Shown here one piece after another: positions 8,450-16,705 of a DNA stretch of 64,000 nt. A program made the translations under genes and the position numbers. The stretch is taken from NCBI RefSeq assembly GCF_001562275.1, contig NZ_CP014304.1, positions 2,666,001 through 2,730,000 on the forward strand. Reading direction: 5' to 3'. The notes beneath the pieces were generated by a model. It ran no database searches and was not told the DNA's origin. It saw only the letters and a list, made by a program, of their open reading frames with translations. This DNA is from Hymenobacter sp. PAMC 26628. Its GTDB lineage: Bacteria > Bacteroidota > Bacteroidia > Cytophagales > Hymenobacteraceae. The number at the start of each line of letters is the position of its first letter. Positions within the stretch are counted from its first letter, which is position 1.

Positions 8450-8484
8450 TTCTAAAAGTTGTTAAAAATAACATCTTTTAGAAA
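8449..8484. promoter_or_regulatory. Inverted repeat at the abiE promoter, likely autoregulatory operator
   Basis: Perfect 10-base arms TTTCTAAAAG (8449-8458) and CTTTTAGAAA (8475-8484) flank a core that is itself palindromic (GTTAAAAATAAC, 8461-8472). It abuts the abiEi start codon, so bound antitoxin would block the promoter or ribosome access. Confidence 0.6.
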
Positions 8485-8642
8485 CAAAACGCGTGGAAAG
8501 AAGCCTCAACACGCCATCACGCGAAGAATGCTTCGTAAACTCCAGCCGAGCAGTAGCCTCGCGTTCAGGCGCCGCGGTTCAGGCAAACGAGCTTTTAAAT
8601 GTGAGCCGAGATGCGGTGGGAATCAGACAGGGGCCATCCCCA

Positions 8643-9590
8643 TCATCTTTCGTCGGCGAAGCCCGTGGGCGCGCCTCCCCGCGGGGGGACACGGGCGGCG
8701 GTGGGCCCGAGGTGGCGCTCGAACCGGTCGTGGACCACGCGGATGACCAGGCCGAACACCACCGCCGCCACGACCAACGCCGGGTTGAGGAACCCGCCCA
8801 CGGAAAACGACAGCCGGATCAGGATGGTGGAAATGACGAAGCCCGAGTTGCGGACGACGGCGTGGAACGCGTCGGTGTGAAAAAACGAGAGCAGCAGCAG
8901 CAGGACGTCGGCGACGATGAGCACGGCGAAAAACTGCTCAAAGAAGACGTTGTTAATGTCCTGGAACGAGGCGTGCGCGGCCGCGGCGGGGCGCAGCGCG
9001 CCGGCCAGCCAGTGGGCAAACGAGTAGCCGGCCAGGGCCAGCAGCACGGGCACGAGCGCCGTGGCCAGCGCTTTTTTGACGGCCACGAACCGCGCCACCC
9101 CCGCGGGGCGCACGCGGGGCGCGGGGCGTCGGGGCCGGTCTTGCCGGTAAAACACGTAGATCAGGAAAAATAAGAGGGCGGACGCCGCCAAGTCGTAGGT
9201 GAACTGCCGGTCGTGCGCGCTGGCGAACCAGTCGGCCGTCAGCGAGAGGCCGGCCAGGTCTTTAAACGAGCGGCGGATCAGGATCAGGGTAATGATTTCG
9301 TACTGCTTGCCCACGTAGGTGCTGAGCGACCGGGGCAGGTAGTACACCAGCAAGTACACTTCGTACACCAAGATGAACGAAAAGGGCGTGTAAATGGCGG
9401 CGATGGGGTTGCGGAGCAGCTCCGCGGGCGCGGGCACCACCAGCAGGCCCGCCTCCACCGCGCCGATGAGGGCCAGGTGGACGAGAAAGCCGGCGATGGC
9501 GACCCCTAACACGGCGCGTTCGGCGCGTTTTTTGGTTTCTTTCGACAGCAGGCCGCGGTGCAGTGCCGCGAATTTTCGGGGGAGGGCCAT
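8643..9590 (-). CDS. Multi-pass membrane protein of unknown function
   Basis: A 315-aa protein with about six or seven hydrophobic segments: AVLGVAIAGFLVHLALIGAV, IYTPFSFILVYEVYLLVYYL, YDLAASALLFFLIYVFY, ALATALVPVLLALAGYSF, FFAVLIVADVLLLLLSFF and LVVAAVVFGLVIRVVHD. A conserved-looking cytoplasmic stretch YVGKQYEIITLILIRRSFKDLAGL lies between the second and third. The layout recalls ion-channel-like or stress membrane proteins, but no family is recognised with confidence. It stands alone on the minus strand between the AbiE operon and the IS5-like element. Confidence 0.75.
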   Translation of the reverse strand: MALPRKFAALHRGLLSKETKKRAERAVLGVAIAGFLVHLALIGAVEAGLLVVPAPAELLRNPIAAIYTPFSFILVYEVYLLVYYLPRSLSTYVGKQYEIITLILIRRSFKDLAGLSLTADWFASAHDRQFTYDLAASALLFFLIYVFYRQDRPRRPAPRVRPAGVARFVAVKKALATALVPVLLALAGYSFAHWLAGALRPAAAAHASFQDINNVFFEQFFAVLIVADVLLLLLSFFHTDAFHAVVRNSGFVISTILIRLSFSVGGFLNPALVVAAVVFGLVIRVVHDRFERHLGPTAARVPPRGGAPTGFADER

Positions 9591-9982
9591 GGGTGCGCAG
9601 GGGAGGGAACGACGGACGGGCGACGAAAACAGCTACCCGGCCCCTGGACGGCCCCGGTCAAGCGTGCATTGGGCGCCGCCAATCCGTTGGCCCACAGCGC
9701 CTACGCAACCGGGACGCCGCCCAAAAGGTTGGGCCCGGCAAACCCTGCAGCGCGCCCCAAAAAAAACGGATCGTTAGCGGCGCCGCGGGCCGAGCGAAGG
9801 CGCATCCGTGTGGGGCTCGCCGCGCGGCGGACAGCAAGCAACCCCGTAGAATTCACCGGGGCCGCATCGTTCAAGAAAACGGTCCCAAGGTAGACGAGGC
9901 GTTCAGGAGAAAGAACGTTCAAGTAGGGAAAAACCTACAGGGTGGCCGGGTGGTAAAGACATTGCGGGGGTATTGTATTGAG
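9591..9982. other. Gap before the IS5-like element
   Basis: GC-rich sequence with no supported gene. The 3' half of the transporter gene that the insertion sequence interrupts at 11003 is not present here, so a deletion accompanied or followed the insertion. Confidence 0.45.
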
Positions 9983-9993
9983 TAGACTTGTTC

Positions 9994-10979
9994 CTAAATA
10001 GCTTCTTTTCGTTTTTTGAGATGCCAATTCCAGATTCCACAAGCTAGGGCGAGGAGCCGGTCGTTAAATGCAGCGGACTTATTGCGGCCGGTTTGGGCCA
10101 CGCAGCCCAGGCGTTTGGCCCCGCCGATGGCGTGTTCGCCCGTGGCACGGCGGCGGGCGTGGGCCGCATTTTCGGTTCGTTGGGCATCGGTCAGGGCCGC
10201 GTCGGGGCGTTTTTTTGCGGTGCCGGGGCTTGCGCTGCGGCAGGCTTTGGGGCGGCAGGCTTTGGGGCGGCAGGCTTTGGGGCGGCAGGCCGTAGTCGGT
10301 GACCAGGCCCAGGTAGCCCCAATCGGCCGGCAAGGCGAAGGGGTCGCGTAAGCCCCGGTTGGCCGCGAACTCGTTTTTAAGCAGTTGGTCGTCGTGCGTG
10401 GATCCGCAGGTGGTGGGTCCCAGGTAGTGAACACACCGGGCGGGGGCGGCGACAAGCGCCTTTTTACGGGGCAGTCTTTTTTTTGCCCGAGTAGCCGGCC
10501 GCCCGGTCCACGACGGCGCGCGGCCGGTGTGGGGGGCGCTCGGGGGCATCGAGCAGCGGCACGGGCACCTCGGCAAAGACCGCTTGCACCTGGGCCTGGG
10601 CCAGCGAGTCAATGGCGCGGGCCGGCAGCACGCCTTGCGTGCGCAGGGCACGTTCCAGGGCCTTGGCTAAGCGGAGCGCGTGTTCGCAAGCTTTGGAGCG
10701 TGGCAGGCCAAACGTAGCGGCCAGCACGTCAAAGGCGGGATACGTTTTGAGGCAGTAGAGGACAAATAATAGTTTTTGCTCCGACCTGACTAGCACGCCT
10801 TTACGCCCACCGCCGGCTTTCCGCTTGCGGGGCCGCTGGTCAGTAAAGCGCGCCGCGGCTTCTTGTTGACAGCCGACCGCAAACGGCTCAGCCAGCGCAC
10901 AAAACGCGGCCCTGTCCAACCCGGTTAAGGCCCGCATTTGCCGGTCATCGGCTATCGTATTCACGGCAAGCATTCCCAA
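9994..10979 (-). pseudogene. IS5 family transposase, frame-broken
   Basis: A DDE transposase of the IS5 group spread over three frames. The first part (10464-10979, 171 aa) has the DUF4096-like N-terminus (KAGGGRKGVLVRSEQKLLFVLYCL, LPRSKACEHALRLAKAL) and the first catalytic region near VVDRAAGYSGKKK. At an A8 run near 10481 the reading moves to a second frame (KALVAAPARCVHYLGPTTCGS, DWGYLGLVTDYG). Within the tandem repeat at 10242-10291 it must move again to reach ALTDAQRTENAAHARRRATG-EHAIGG, which holds the catalytic Glu. The A-run shift may be a programmed frameshift as in many IS5 relatives. The second shift coincides with the repeat and probably disables the gene. Confidence 0.8.
10242..10291. 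repeat. 15-bp tandem repeat inside the IS5 transposase
   Basis: The unit GGCAGGCTTTGGGGC occurs three times in a row and a fourth copy begins (GGCAGGC). Being a multiple of three it adds Pro-Pro-Gln-Ser-Leu repeats in one frame, and the transposase frame changes inside it. This looks like slippage expansion in a neutral, already damaged gene. Confidence 0.75.
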
Positions 10980-11000
10980 AAATACTATTTGGGAACAAGT

Positions 11001-11354
11001 CTAGTAGCTAATTAGTAGCCAATTGATTAGTGCCGCCAGCCACAGCATGTTGCCCATAAAGTGATTGTTGGCCAGCTGCACAAACTGGCTGCCCAGCAGC
11101 GCCGTGGCCGGCACCAAAGCCAGAAAGGTTGGGCCCTCTTTGTGCGAGGTCAGGGCCACCCAGAATTCCTTGGGGAAAAGCACCAGCCGCAACACCAACA
11201 GCGTCAGCAGCACTGGGTAGGCCACCAGATTGACGTAGAAAAGGCCAGTGGCCAGCCCGGCCAGCTGCTGGGCCTGCGCTGCCAGCGAAATAATACCCGT
11301 CGACATCACCAGAGCAAAATACACGGGTGGAAATTGCTGAACCGTACGCTTCAT
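11001..11354 (-). pseudogene. TehA/Mae1-type transporter, truncated by the IS5-like element
   Basis: The first 117 residues of a tellurite-resistance/dicarboxylate transporter (TDT family), an inner-membrane carrier that normally has ten helices and 320-350 aa. The family start FPPVYFALVMSTGIISLAAQ is clear, followed by YVNLVAYPVLLTLLVLRLVLFP and GPTFLALVPATALLGSQFVQL. The frame runs into the inverted repeat of the insertion sequence, which gives the stop TAG at 11001. No downstream half is found beyond the element. It is dead. Confidence 0.85.
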
Positions 11355-11492
11355 AGCGAGAGCACCAAGACCAGGAGAAGGAGGGTTTGCCAGCTATACG
11401 TGAGCGGCCGCGTACCGGTGTTGGCGGCTAGGGGGCTAATTAAAAGCGAATGGACGCGGGCGTAACTGCTGCCGTCCACGTCGAATTAGGCG

Positions 11493-11747
11493 ATGAACCG
11501 CAACCTAAAGCGCATTGCGCAGCTGGCAGGGTTGCGGTACTTGGTGGAAGTAGCCACCGCCGCGGAAGGCAAGGTGGTGAAGCGGCCACTGCTCAAGCAT
11601 GCGCTGGGGAGGATGCACACGATGCGGCACTCGTTCGCGGTGCTCTCGCTGATGCGCGGGCTGCCGGTGGCCATGCCAATGAAGGTGTTGGGACACGCCA
11701 AGATTCAAACCATGATGCTCTACGCCGAGGTGGTGGAAGACTTTTAG
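11493..11747 (+). pseudogene. C-terminal remnant of a tyrosine recombinase (integrase)
   Basis: This 84-residue frame contains the last third of a tyrosine recombinase catalytic domain: MHTMRHSFAVLSLMRG (the H-x-x-R box), VLGHAKIQTMMLYAEV (His and the Tyr nucleophile). The start NRNLKRIAQLAGL also follows integrases of Bacteroidetes conjugative elements. The core-binding domain and the first catalytic Arg are missing upstream, where only about 140 bases separate it from the broken transporter. It is probably the scar of the integrase that brought in the tra region. Confidence 0.7.
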
Positions 11748-11867
11748 CCCCACGAAATGCGCCGGATTTGGGAGTTTGGGGGGCGGCCATGCCGGGCGGG
11801 GCCCCGGACGCCGCTAACCCGGTTTGCGTAATTGAAGCGGCGGCGTAAGCGCGGCGGGCGCAGCAAG

Positions 11868-11911
11868 TGAAAAGCCTGGCGATGGTTGGCACCGTACCGG
11901 GCTTTTTTGCG
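11868..11911. terminator. Probable terminator hairpin
   Basis: AAAAGCCTGG and CCGGGCTTTTTT pair across a 22-nt loop and leave a plus-strand T-tract. It lies between the integrase remnant and the convergent DUF4112 gene and could serve both. Confidence 0.45.
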
Positions 11912-11932
11912 GGCGGCCGCGCATGCTAGGGG

Positions 11933-12436
11933 CTAGGTGCTTAGGATGGGGTGGGCGCTAAAGTAGTGCCACACCCACCCAATCAGCACCACGCTGCCCC
12001 AAGCCACTAGGCCCGCGACGGCCAGAAAGGCCAGCAGCAGCAAGGCTACTAGGCCTTTGCCGCTGCCCGCGTGCCGGCCCTCGGCGTAGTGGCGGCGCAG
12101 CAGGGCCACGTTGCGCTCGTTGCTTTTGTAGGCGAAGTCGAACACGTTGCCGAGAATGGGAACGGCCCCGACGACGGTATCGATTAAAATATTGAGGGCC
12201 ATGCGCACGACGACGGCACCACTGGCCCCGTGGCGCAGCATAGTCAGCAGCAAGGCGACCGAGACGGCGGTAGTGGAGAGGTCGCCCACGATGGGAATGA
12301 GGCCCAGCAGTGGATCGAGGCCAAAGCGGAAACGGGTGCCGGGCAGCCGAAACTGGCTGTCCATGAGGCGGGCGACGCGCTCGACCCAGCGCAGGCGTTC
12401 GTCAACGTCGAAGGGGGCGGGCACGGCAGGGGGCAT
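11933..12436 (-). CDS. DUF4112 membrane protein
   Basis: A 167-aa protein of the DUF4112 family, function unknown. The signature is the stretch RLMDSQFRLPGTRFRFGLDP, LLGLIPIVGDLSTTAVSVAL, and DTVVGAVPILGNVFDFAYKS-NERN. A C-terminal membrane segment follows (GLVALLLLAFLAVAGLVAW). ATG at 12436 starts just before the domain; longer frames upstream are out of character. It lies 80 bases after the DinB gene on the same strand and may share its transcript. Confidence 0.85.
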   Translation of the reverse strand: MPPAVPAPFDVDERLRWVERVARLMDSQFRLPGTRFRFGLDPLLGLIPIVGDLSTTAVSVALLLTMLRHGASGAVVVRMALNILIDTVVGAVPILGNVFDFAYKSNERNVALLRRHYAEGRHAGSGKGLVALLLLAFLAVAGLVAWGSVVLIGWVWHYFSAHPILST

Positions 12437-12516
12437 CGGCAAAGGCTTTGGCGGGGAGCAATAATGAGGAGCTATCCGCCCCGGGGGCCCGGAAGGACAC
12501 AGAAGGGGCCCCACCC

Positions 12517-13020
12517 CTAGCCAGCCGGGGCCCCCAGCAGCCGGCGCAACAGCACGATTTGGCCCACGTGGTAGGCCGTGTGGTCGGCGATGAGCAGGGC
12601 TTCGCGCAGCAGCGTTTGGCCGTCGCCGTGGGCCAGGGGCGCGTACAAGTCGCGGGCGGGGTCGTGGAGCAAGGCCTCGAACGCGGCGCGGTAGCGGGCG
12701 ATTTGGGCCAGGGCCCCGTCCCAGGCGGCGTCGGTGGCGGGGGCAGCGTCCAGGGTCCAGTAGCCGGCGGGCCAGGGCGGCGACTGGTGGGCCGCGTCGC
12801 GGGAGAACTCGAGGATGTCCCACTGCGCGGTGCGGATGTGGTCGACCAGCTGCCAGATGCTGTAGGGCACGTGCGCGGGCTGCACGCCCCGCAGCGCGGC
12901 GGGCAAGCCTTCAACGGCGGCGTCGAAGGAAAGGTGAGCCTGGCGGCCCTCCAAAAGCTCCAACAGGTGGGCACGAACGGCCGTGGTGGCCGCGGCGAGG
13001 GATGAGGTGGAATCCGTCAT
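12517..13020 (-). CDS. DinB family protein
   Basis: A 167-aa four-helix-bundle protein of the DinB/YfiT superfamily, often metal-dependent thiol transferases or of unknown role. The metal-binding histidines are probably in WQLVDHIRTAQWDILEF and LLIADHTAYHVGQIVLLRRLLG, the usual C-terminal DHxxYHxGQ motif. ATG at 13020 gives the standard length; the frame extends upstream without a family match. It precedes the DUF4112 gene. Confidence 0.85.
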   Translation of the reverse strand: MTDSTSSLAAATTAVRAHLLELLEGRQAHLSFDAAVEGLPAALRGVQPAHVPYSIWQLVDHIRTAQWDILEFSRDAAHQSPPWPAGYWTLDAAPATDAAWDGALAQIARYRAAFEALLHDPARDLYAPLAHGDGQTLLREALLIADHTAYHVGQIVLLRRLLGAPAG

Positions 13021-13491
13021 GGGAATCAGCAGAGAGCGAATTGCGGCAAACCCAACCGTTGTACTTACTAGACTTGTTCTTAAATTAAAGAAAAGCAGAA
13101 TCTCATGCTTTGCTGCGCGCTGCATGACGTTCTGCGCCAGTAATCAGGATTGGTTACGTGGAAAAGATACTTCGCTGCGCGCCGCATGACGTTCTTTTTG
13201 TGCGGTTTTTATTCAGGAACAACTCTACTGCTTACTTCGCCGCTACTGGTTGATGCTAGCAGCGCCGGTCAGTGGCTGTGCGAAGGAGCGGCAGCGTAGA
13301 ACAAGGGTAACTCTAGCCTGCCTTTTACCGGGGGCTAATCCGCTGGGTTGGCCCCGGCTGCCGGCCGGTTTCAATTGGTGCCAAATTGGCTGTCAACACC
13401 TCTGTTGGCAGCTCTTTTAAATTTTCTCTGGCGGCCGGATACTGGTCTTCCGCAGTTCTTTTCGCTCGGGCCCGCGGGCCTTCGTCCGGGT
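13021..13491. other. Intergenic region carrying a small non-autonomous element
   Basis: The gap between DinB and the amidohydrolase contains the MITE-like element at 13069-13227. The remaining 260 bases show no supported gene. Confidence 0.5.
13069..13227. mobile_element. MITE-like element with IS5-like ends
   Basis: A 159-bp non-coding unit bounded by TAGACTTGTTCTTAAATTA (13069-13087) and TTATTCAGGAACAACTCTA (13209-13227). The left end matches the IS5-like terminal repeat at 9983 at 16 of 19 positions; the right end is more diverged. Inside are two direct copies of a 22-base unit (13112-13133 and 13174-13195, one mismatch), which is the arm of the dispersed palindrome family found at 20647, 32617, 34253 and 37851. 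Confidence 0.6.
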
Positions 13492-14789
13492 TCAGCGCAG
13501 GCCGGGGGCCGCGTTTTGGGTCTTGTCGACTCCGACTTTGCCGGCTTTCATCACCCATTTCACGTGGTCTATCACCGCGCTGATGTCGCGGAGCGGGTCG
13601 CCTTCTACGGCCACCAGGTCGGCCAGGTAGCCGGGGGCAATGGCGCCCAGGTTTTTTTCCTGGCCCAGCATCTCGGCCCCGGTGGTGGTGGCGGTTTGCA
13701 GGGCCTGCGCGGGCGTCATGCCGGCCTTGACAAACCAGGCCAGCTCACGCGTATTCTCCCCGAAGCCCGTGAAGACGGCATCGGAGCCCATGGCGATTTT
13801 TACCCGGGCCTTGACGGCGCGCTTCAGGGTTGCGAAGTTCTGCGCCACGTAGCCGTTCAGCGCCCGGACCACGGTGGTATCGTAGCCAAATTCGGCCCGG
13901 TGGGCAATGTAGTACTTGTTGTGCTCGACGGTGGGCACGTAGATGATGCCCTTTTTGGCCATGGTGGCCAGGGTCGCGTCGTCGATGTCGATGGCGTGCT
14001 CCACGGTGTTGGTGCCGGCCCGCACCGCGTCGCGGGCCCCGTCGGGGCCGTAGGAGTGGATGGCAATGCGTTTGCCGGCAAAATGGGCCACGTCGGCGGC
14101 GGCCTGCATCTCCGCGTAGGTGAACGTCTGGAAGCCGGTCACGTCCTTGTCGCTGCCGGTGGAGCCGTACATCTTGATCCAGTCGGCCCCAGCGGCGATT
14201 TGCTGGCGGGCCACGCGTTGCACGGCCTCCACGCCGTCGCACTGCCCGGCATCGGGCACAGCCTCACCTTATAGGGCGAGCTGCTGATGTGCAGGCCGTT
14301 GCCGGCCACAAACATGCGGGGGCCCACGACGGCGCCCCGGTTGATGAGCTCGCGCAGGGCGAAGTCTATGTTGTCGAACGAGCCCAGGTCGCGCACGGTG
14401 GTCACGCCCGTTTCCAGGGCCTTGCGGGCGTTTTCCTGGGCCAGGAACACCGTCACGGCCGGCCCCAGGGTACCCAGCTGCGCCCAGGGGGTGGTGCCCG
14501 GGGCCCGGTCCCAGTAGAAGCTCATGTGCGTGTGCGCGTCGATGAGGCCGGGGATGGCCGTGTACGCCCGCAAGTCGATGGCTTCGGCATCGGCGGGAAT
14601 GGCCACGTCCTTGGCCGCGCCGACGGCCACGATGCGGTCGGCGCGGACGAGCACGACGGCGTCGGTGAACACGTGGCCCCGGCCGTCCACGACTTTGCCA
14701 AAGCGCAGGGCCTTGACTTGCGCGTGCGAATCCAGGGGTGGCCCCACCGAAAAAAGAGCCAGGAGCAGCAAAAAGTAGCTTTTACGCAT
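13492..14789 (-). pseudogene. Secreted amidohydrolase, frameshifted
   Basis: A metal-dependent amidohydrolase (imidazolonepropionase/prolidase-like group) normally exported. ATG at 14789 gives the signal peptide KSYFLLLLALFSVGPPLDSHA. Metal ligands are visible as GLIDAHTHMSFYWD, the bridging-Lys region ADWIKMYGSTGSD, KRIAIHSYG, NTVEHAIDID and AMGSDAVFTGFGEN. The C-terminal strand LGAIAPGYLADLVAVEGDPL is complete. Around 14240-14262 the frame changes between SSSPYKV and PDAGQCDGVEAVQ, a net one-base shift. Every other part is intact, so this is either a recent mutation or a sequencing error. Confidence 0.85.
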
Positions 14790-14894
14790 GAGCAGGAATA
14801 GGGCGACGGGGATTAGCACCGGAGCCGCGGCAATATGGCACCAAATGCGCCCAGGGTCCGCAGCGCCGCCGTTTAGCCCCCCCGCCGAGGGCCC

Positions 14895-15422
14895 TCAAAT
14901 CTTCCCGAGCCCGCGCATGTAGGCCTGCACTACGGGTAGGAAAAGCGGCACGGCGGCGTCGAGGTAGTCGCGGTCGGCGGCGGTCCAGTGGCGCGGGTGG
15001 CCAAACACGCAGGGCTGCAAGATGCCCCAGAGCTGGCCGTGGTCGGTAATGTGGGCGTGCACCAGGGCCCGGTGGCCGAAAGTGGTGCGTTCAAATTCCT
15101 GGTTGAGTACCTCGGGGCCCGCCGCGTGCACATCGTCGACGAACACGGAGGGCCGGGCGGCCAGCGCGGCGCGGAACAAGGGGTCCTGCTTGGGCAAGTC
15201 GCCGGCGTCGTCCTGCCAGTCGTGGCGCGGGTCGGGTACGGCCTCGTCGAGCCGCCAGACGAAGGCAATGCGACCGCGGCCCTGAGCCGGGTCGCGCACG
15301 TAAAGAAAGCAGCGGTCGGCGCGCAAATGGGGGCCCACCAGGTCGAGGGCGTGTTGCAGCGCCTCGGCGGGCGGGGTAGCGGCCAGGACGGCGGCGAGTT
15401 CGGCAAGGGGAGAGCTGGGCAT
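14895..15422 (-). CDS. GAF domain protein
   Basis: A 175-aa single-domain GAF protein. The pattern ALQHALDLVGPHLRADRCFLYVRD, RIAFVWR, LVHAHITDHGQLWGILQPCV and WTAADRDYLDAAVPLFLPVVQ is that of small phytochrome-like GAF sensors. GAF domains bind cyclic nucleotides, bilins or other small ligands; no chromophore cysteine position can be assigned here. No output domain is attached, so it may act through a partner. It is a single gene with no operon neighbours on its strand. Confidence 0.78.
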   Translation of the reverse strand: MPSSPLAELAAVLAATPPAEALQHALDLVGPHLRADRCFLYVRDPAQGRGRIAFVWRLDEAVPDPRHDWQDDAGDLPKQDPLFRAALAARPSVFVDDVHAAGPEVLNQEFERTTFGHRALVHAHITDHGQLWGILQPCVFGHPRHWTAADRDYLDAAVPLFLPVVQAYMRGLGKI

Positions 15423-15688
15423 GGGAAAGGACTAGAACGGCTGCAAGGTGGTACGTGCGCCGGCGACGCAAGGCCGAGATTGCGGCTGCGCCGAGGCGCC
15501 GCCAGCTTGCCCACCGGTGCCTTTTAGGCAGCCGCGCTGCGGCCCGCTGCCGTGGCTTTTGGGGCCCGCCCATGCCCTTTCTGGAGCCGCCTGCCTACCT
15601 TGCCCCGACGAGCCTGCACCTGGCTGGCGTGCTGGCGCGAACCTTTCTCCCCTGCACATCTTTCCCCCAAACTCTCCCCGCGTAGCCC

Positions 15689-16645
15689 ATGAAGTTGTTT
15701 CGAACGAGCTGGCGCGCCGGCTACTGGGCGGCGGTGCGCGCCCTGCTGCTGGCCGGGCCCGCGCTGGCCGCCGGGCAGGCCCTCCCCCACCAGGCGGGCA
15801 AAATTTCCACGGCGCCGGTGGCGCTGGCCTACGAGATTTTCGGGGCCAATACCACGGCGCTGCCGCTGCTGGTCGTGAACGGCGGGCCCGGCCTGTCGCA
15901 TGCCTACCTGCTGCCCACAGACGTGTGGCGGCAACTGGCGCAGAAGCGCCGGGTGATTTTTTACGACCAGCGGGGCACGGGCGCGTCGAAGCCCGTGCAG
16001 GCGGGCGCGCCCCAGACCCTGGCGGCGCAGGTCGCCGACCTGGAGGCCCTGCGCCAGGGACTGAACCTGCCGCAAGTGCTGCTGCTGGGCGATTCCTACG
16101 GGGGGCTGCTCAGCATTGCCTACGCCAGCGCCTACCCCCAGCACGTGGCCAAGCTCATCCTCTCGGACGCGGCGGGCAGCAACCTCAACACCCTCGTGCA
16201 CCTGTTCGACGAGGTGTTTCCGGAGACGATGGCCGCCGAGAAGCAGCAAAAGCAGCCGCCGGTCGTGACCCAGGCGGCGGCCGAGGCCAGCATGCGCACC
16301 CACTTCAACCTGCTCTTCTATTCGGCGGCGCAGCGCGACCGGTACTTCAAGAAGCTGGGCCCCATCCACAACGTGGGCCTGGAACCGGCGGTAGGGCAAG
16401 CCGTGGGAGACGATGCCGGCAAGGCCGATTTCACGCCGAAGCTGGCCGGCTTCGCGTTTCCCACGCTGGTGCTCACCGGGCGCTACGACATGAACGTGGC
16501 GCCCCTTACCGCTTGGCGCCTGCAACAGGCGATTCCGGGGGCCAAGATTGTGTTTTTTGAGCAGAGCGGGCACTTCCCCTGGTTCGAGGAGCCCGCCAAG
16601 TACCGCACGGTAGTGGAGCAGTTTCTGGACAGCACACCCCAATAA
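15689..16645 (+). CDS. Secreted alpha/beta hydrolase, proline iminopeptidase-like
   Basis: A 318-aa alpha/beta hydrolase with an N-terminal signal-like segment (AVRALLLAGPALAAGQA). The order VVNGGPGLSH (oxyanion hole), VIFYDQRGTGAS, LLLGDSYGGLLSI (nucleophile Ser136), LTGRYDMNVAP (Asp) and QSGHFPWFEEP (His) is typical of the proline iminopeptidase/tricorn-factor branch (S33). It likely removes N-terminal residues from peptides in the periplasm. A strong terminator follows at once. Confidence 0.85.
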   Translation: MKLFRTSWRAGYWAAVRALLLAGPALAAGQALPHQAGKISTAPVALAYEIFGANTTALPLLVVNGGPGLSHAYLLPTDVWRQLAQKRRVIFYDQRGTGASKPVQAGAPQTLAAQVADLEALRQGLNLPQVLLLGDSYGGLLSIAYASAYPQHVAKLILSDAAGSNLNTLVHLFDEVFPETMAAEKQQKQPPVVTQAAAEASMRTHFNLLFYSAAQRDRYFKKLGPIHNVGLEPAVGQAVGDDAGKADFTPKLAGFAFPTLVLTGRYDMNVAPLTAWRLQQAIPGAKIVFFEQSGHFPWFEEPAKYRTVVEQFLDSTPQ

Positions 16646-16656
16646 AAAGACAGCAG

Positions 16657-16705
16657 AAAAAAGGCAGCCGACCGGACGTTTATCCCCGGGAGGCTGCCTT
16701 TTTTT
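16657..16705 (+). terminator. Rho-independent terminator
   Basis: AAAAAAGGCAGCC (16657-16669) pairs with GGCTGCCTTTTTTT (16692-16705), with a T-tract on both sides, 11 bases after the hydrolase stop. Confidence 0.8.

Larger units (their letters stand above)
9983..11003. mobile_element. IS5-like insertion sequence with 19-bp terminal inverted repeats
   Basis: The element is 1021 bp, bounded by TAGACTTGTTCCTAAATAG at 9983-10001 and its inverse CTATTTGGGAACAAGTCTA at 10985-11003 (one mismatch). It holds one transposase in broken frames. Target duplication is unclear; TA at each outer end of the repeats is compatible with a TA target. The right end supplies the stop codon of the truncated transporter gene at 11001. 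Confidence 0.85.

Noticed and set aside
7059..8474. 471-codon frame on the minus strand across the AbiE pair
   Set aside because: Low-complexity Pro/Ser/Ala/Arg translation in the wrong frame of two well-supported genes.
10242..10291. Possible CRISPR array
   Set aside because: The repeats are 15 bp, directly abutting and without spacers; they are a coding tandem repeat.
15448..16560. 370-codon plus-strand frame overlapping the alpha/beta hydrolase
   Set aside because: Wrong frame of the hydrolase; composition is Gly/Ala/Arg-rich with no motif.
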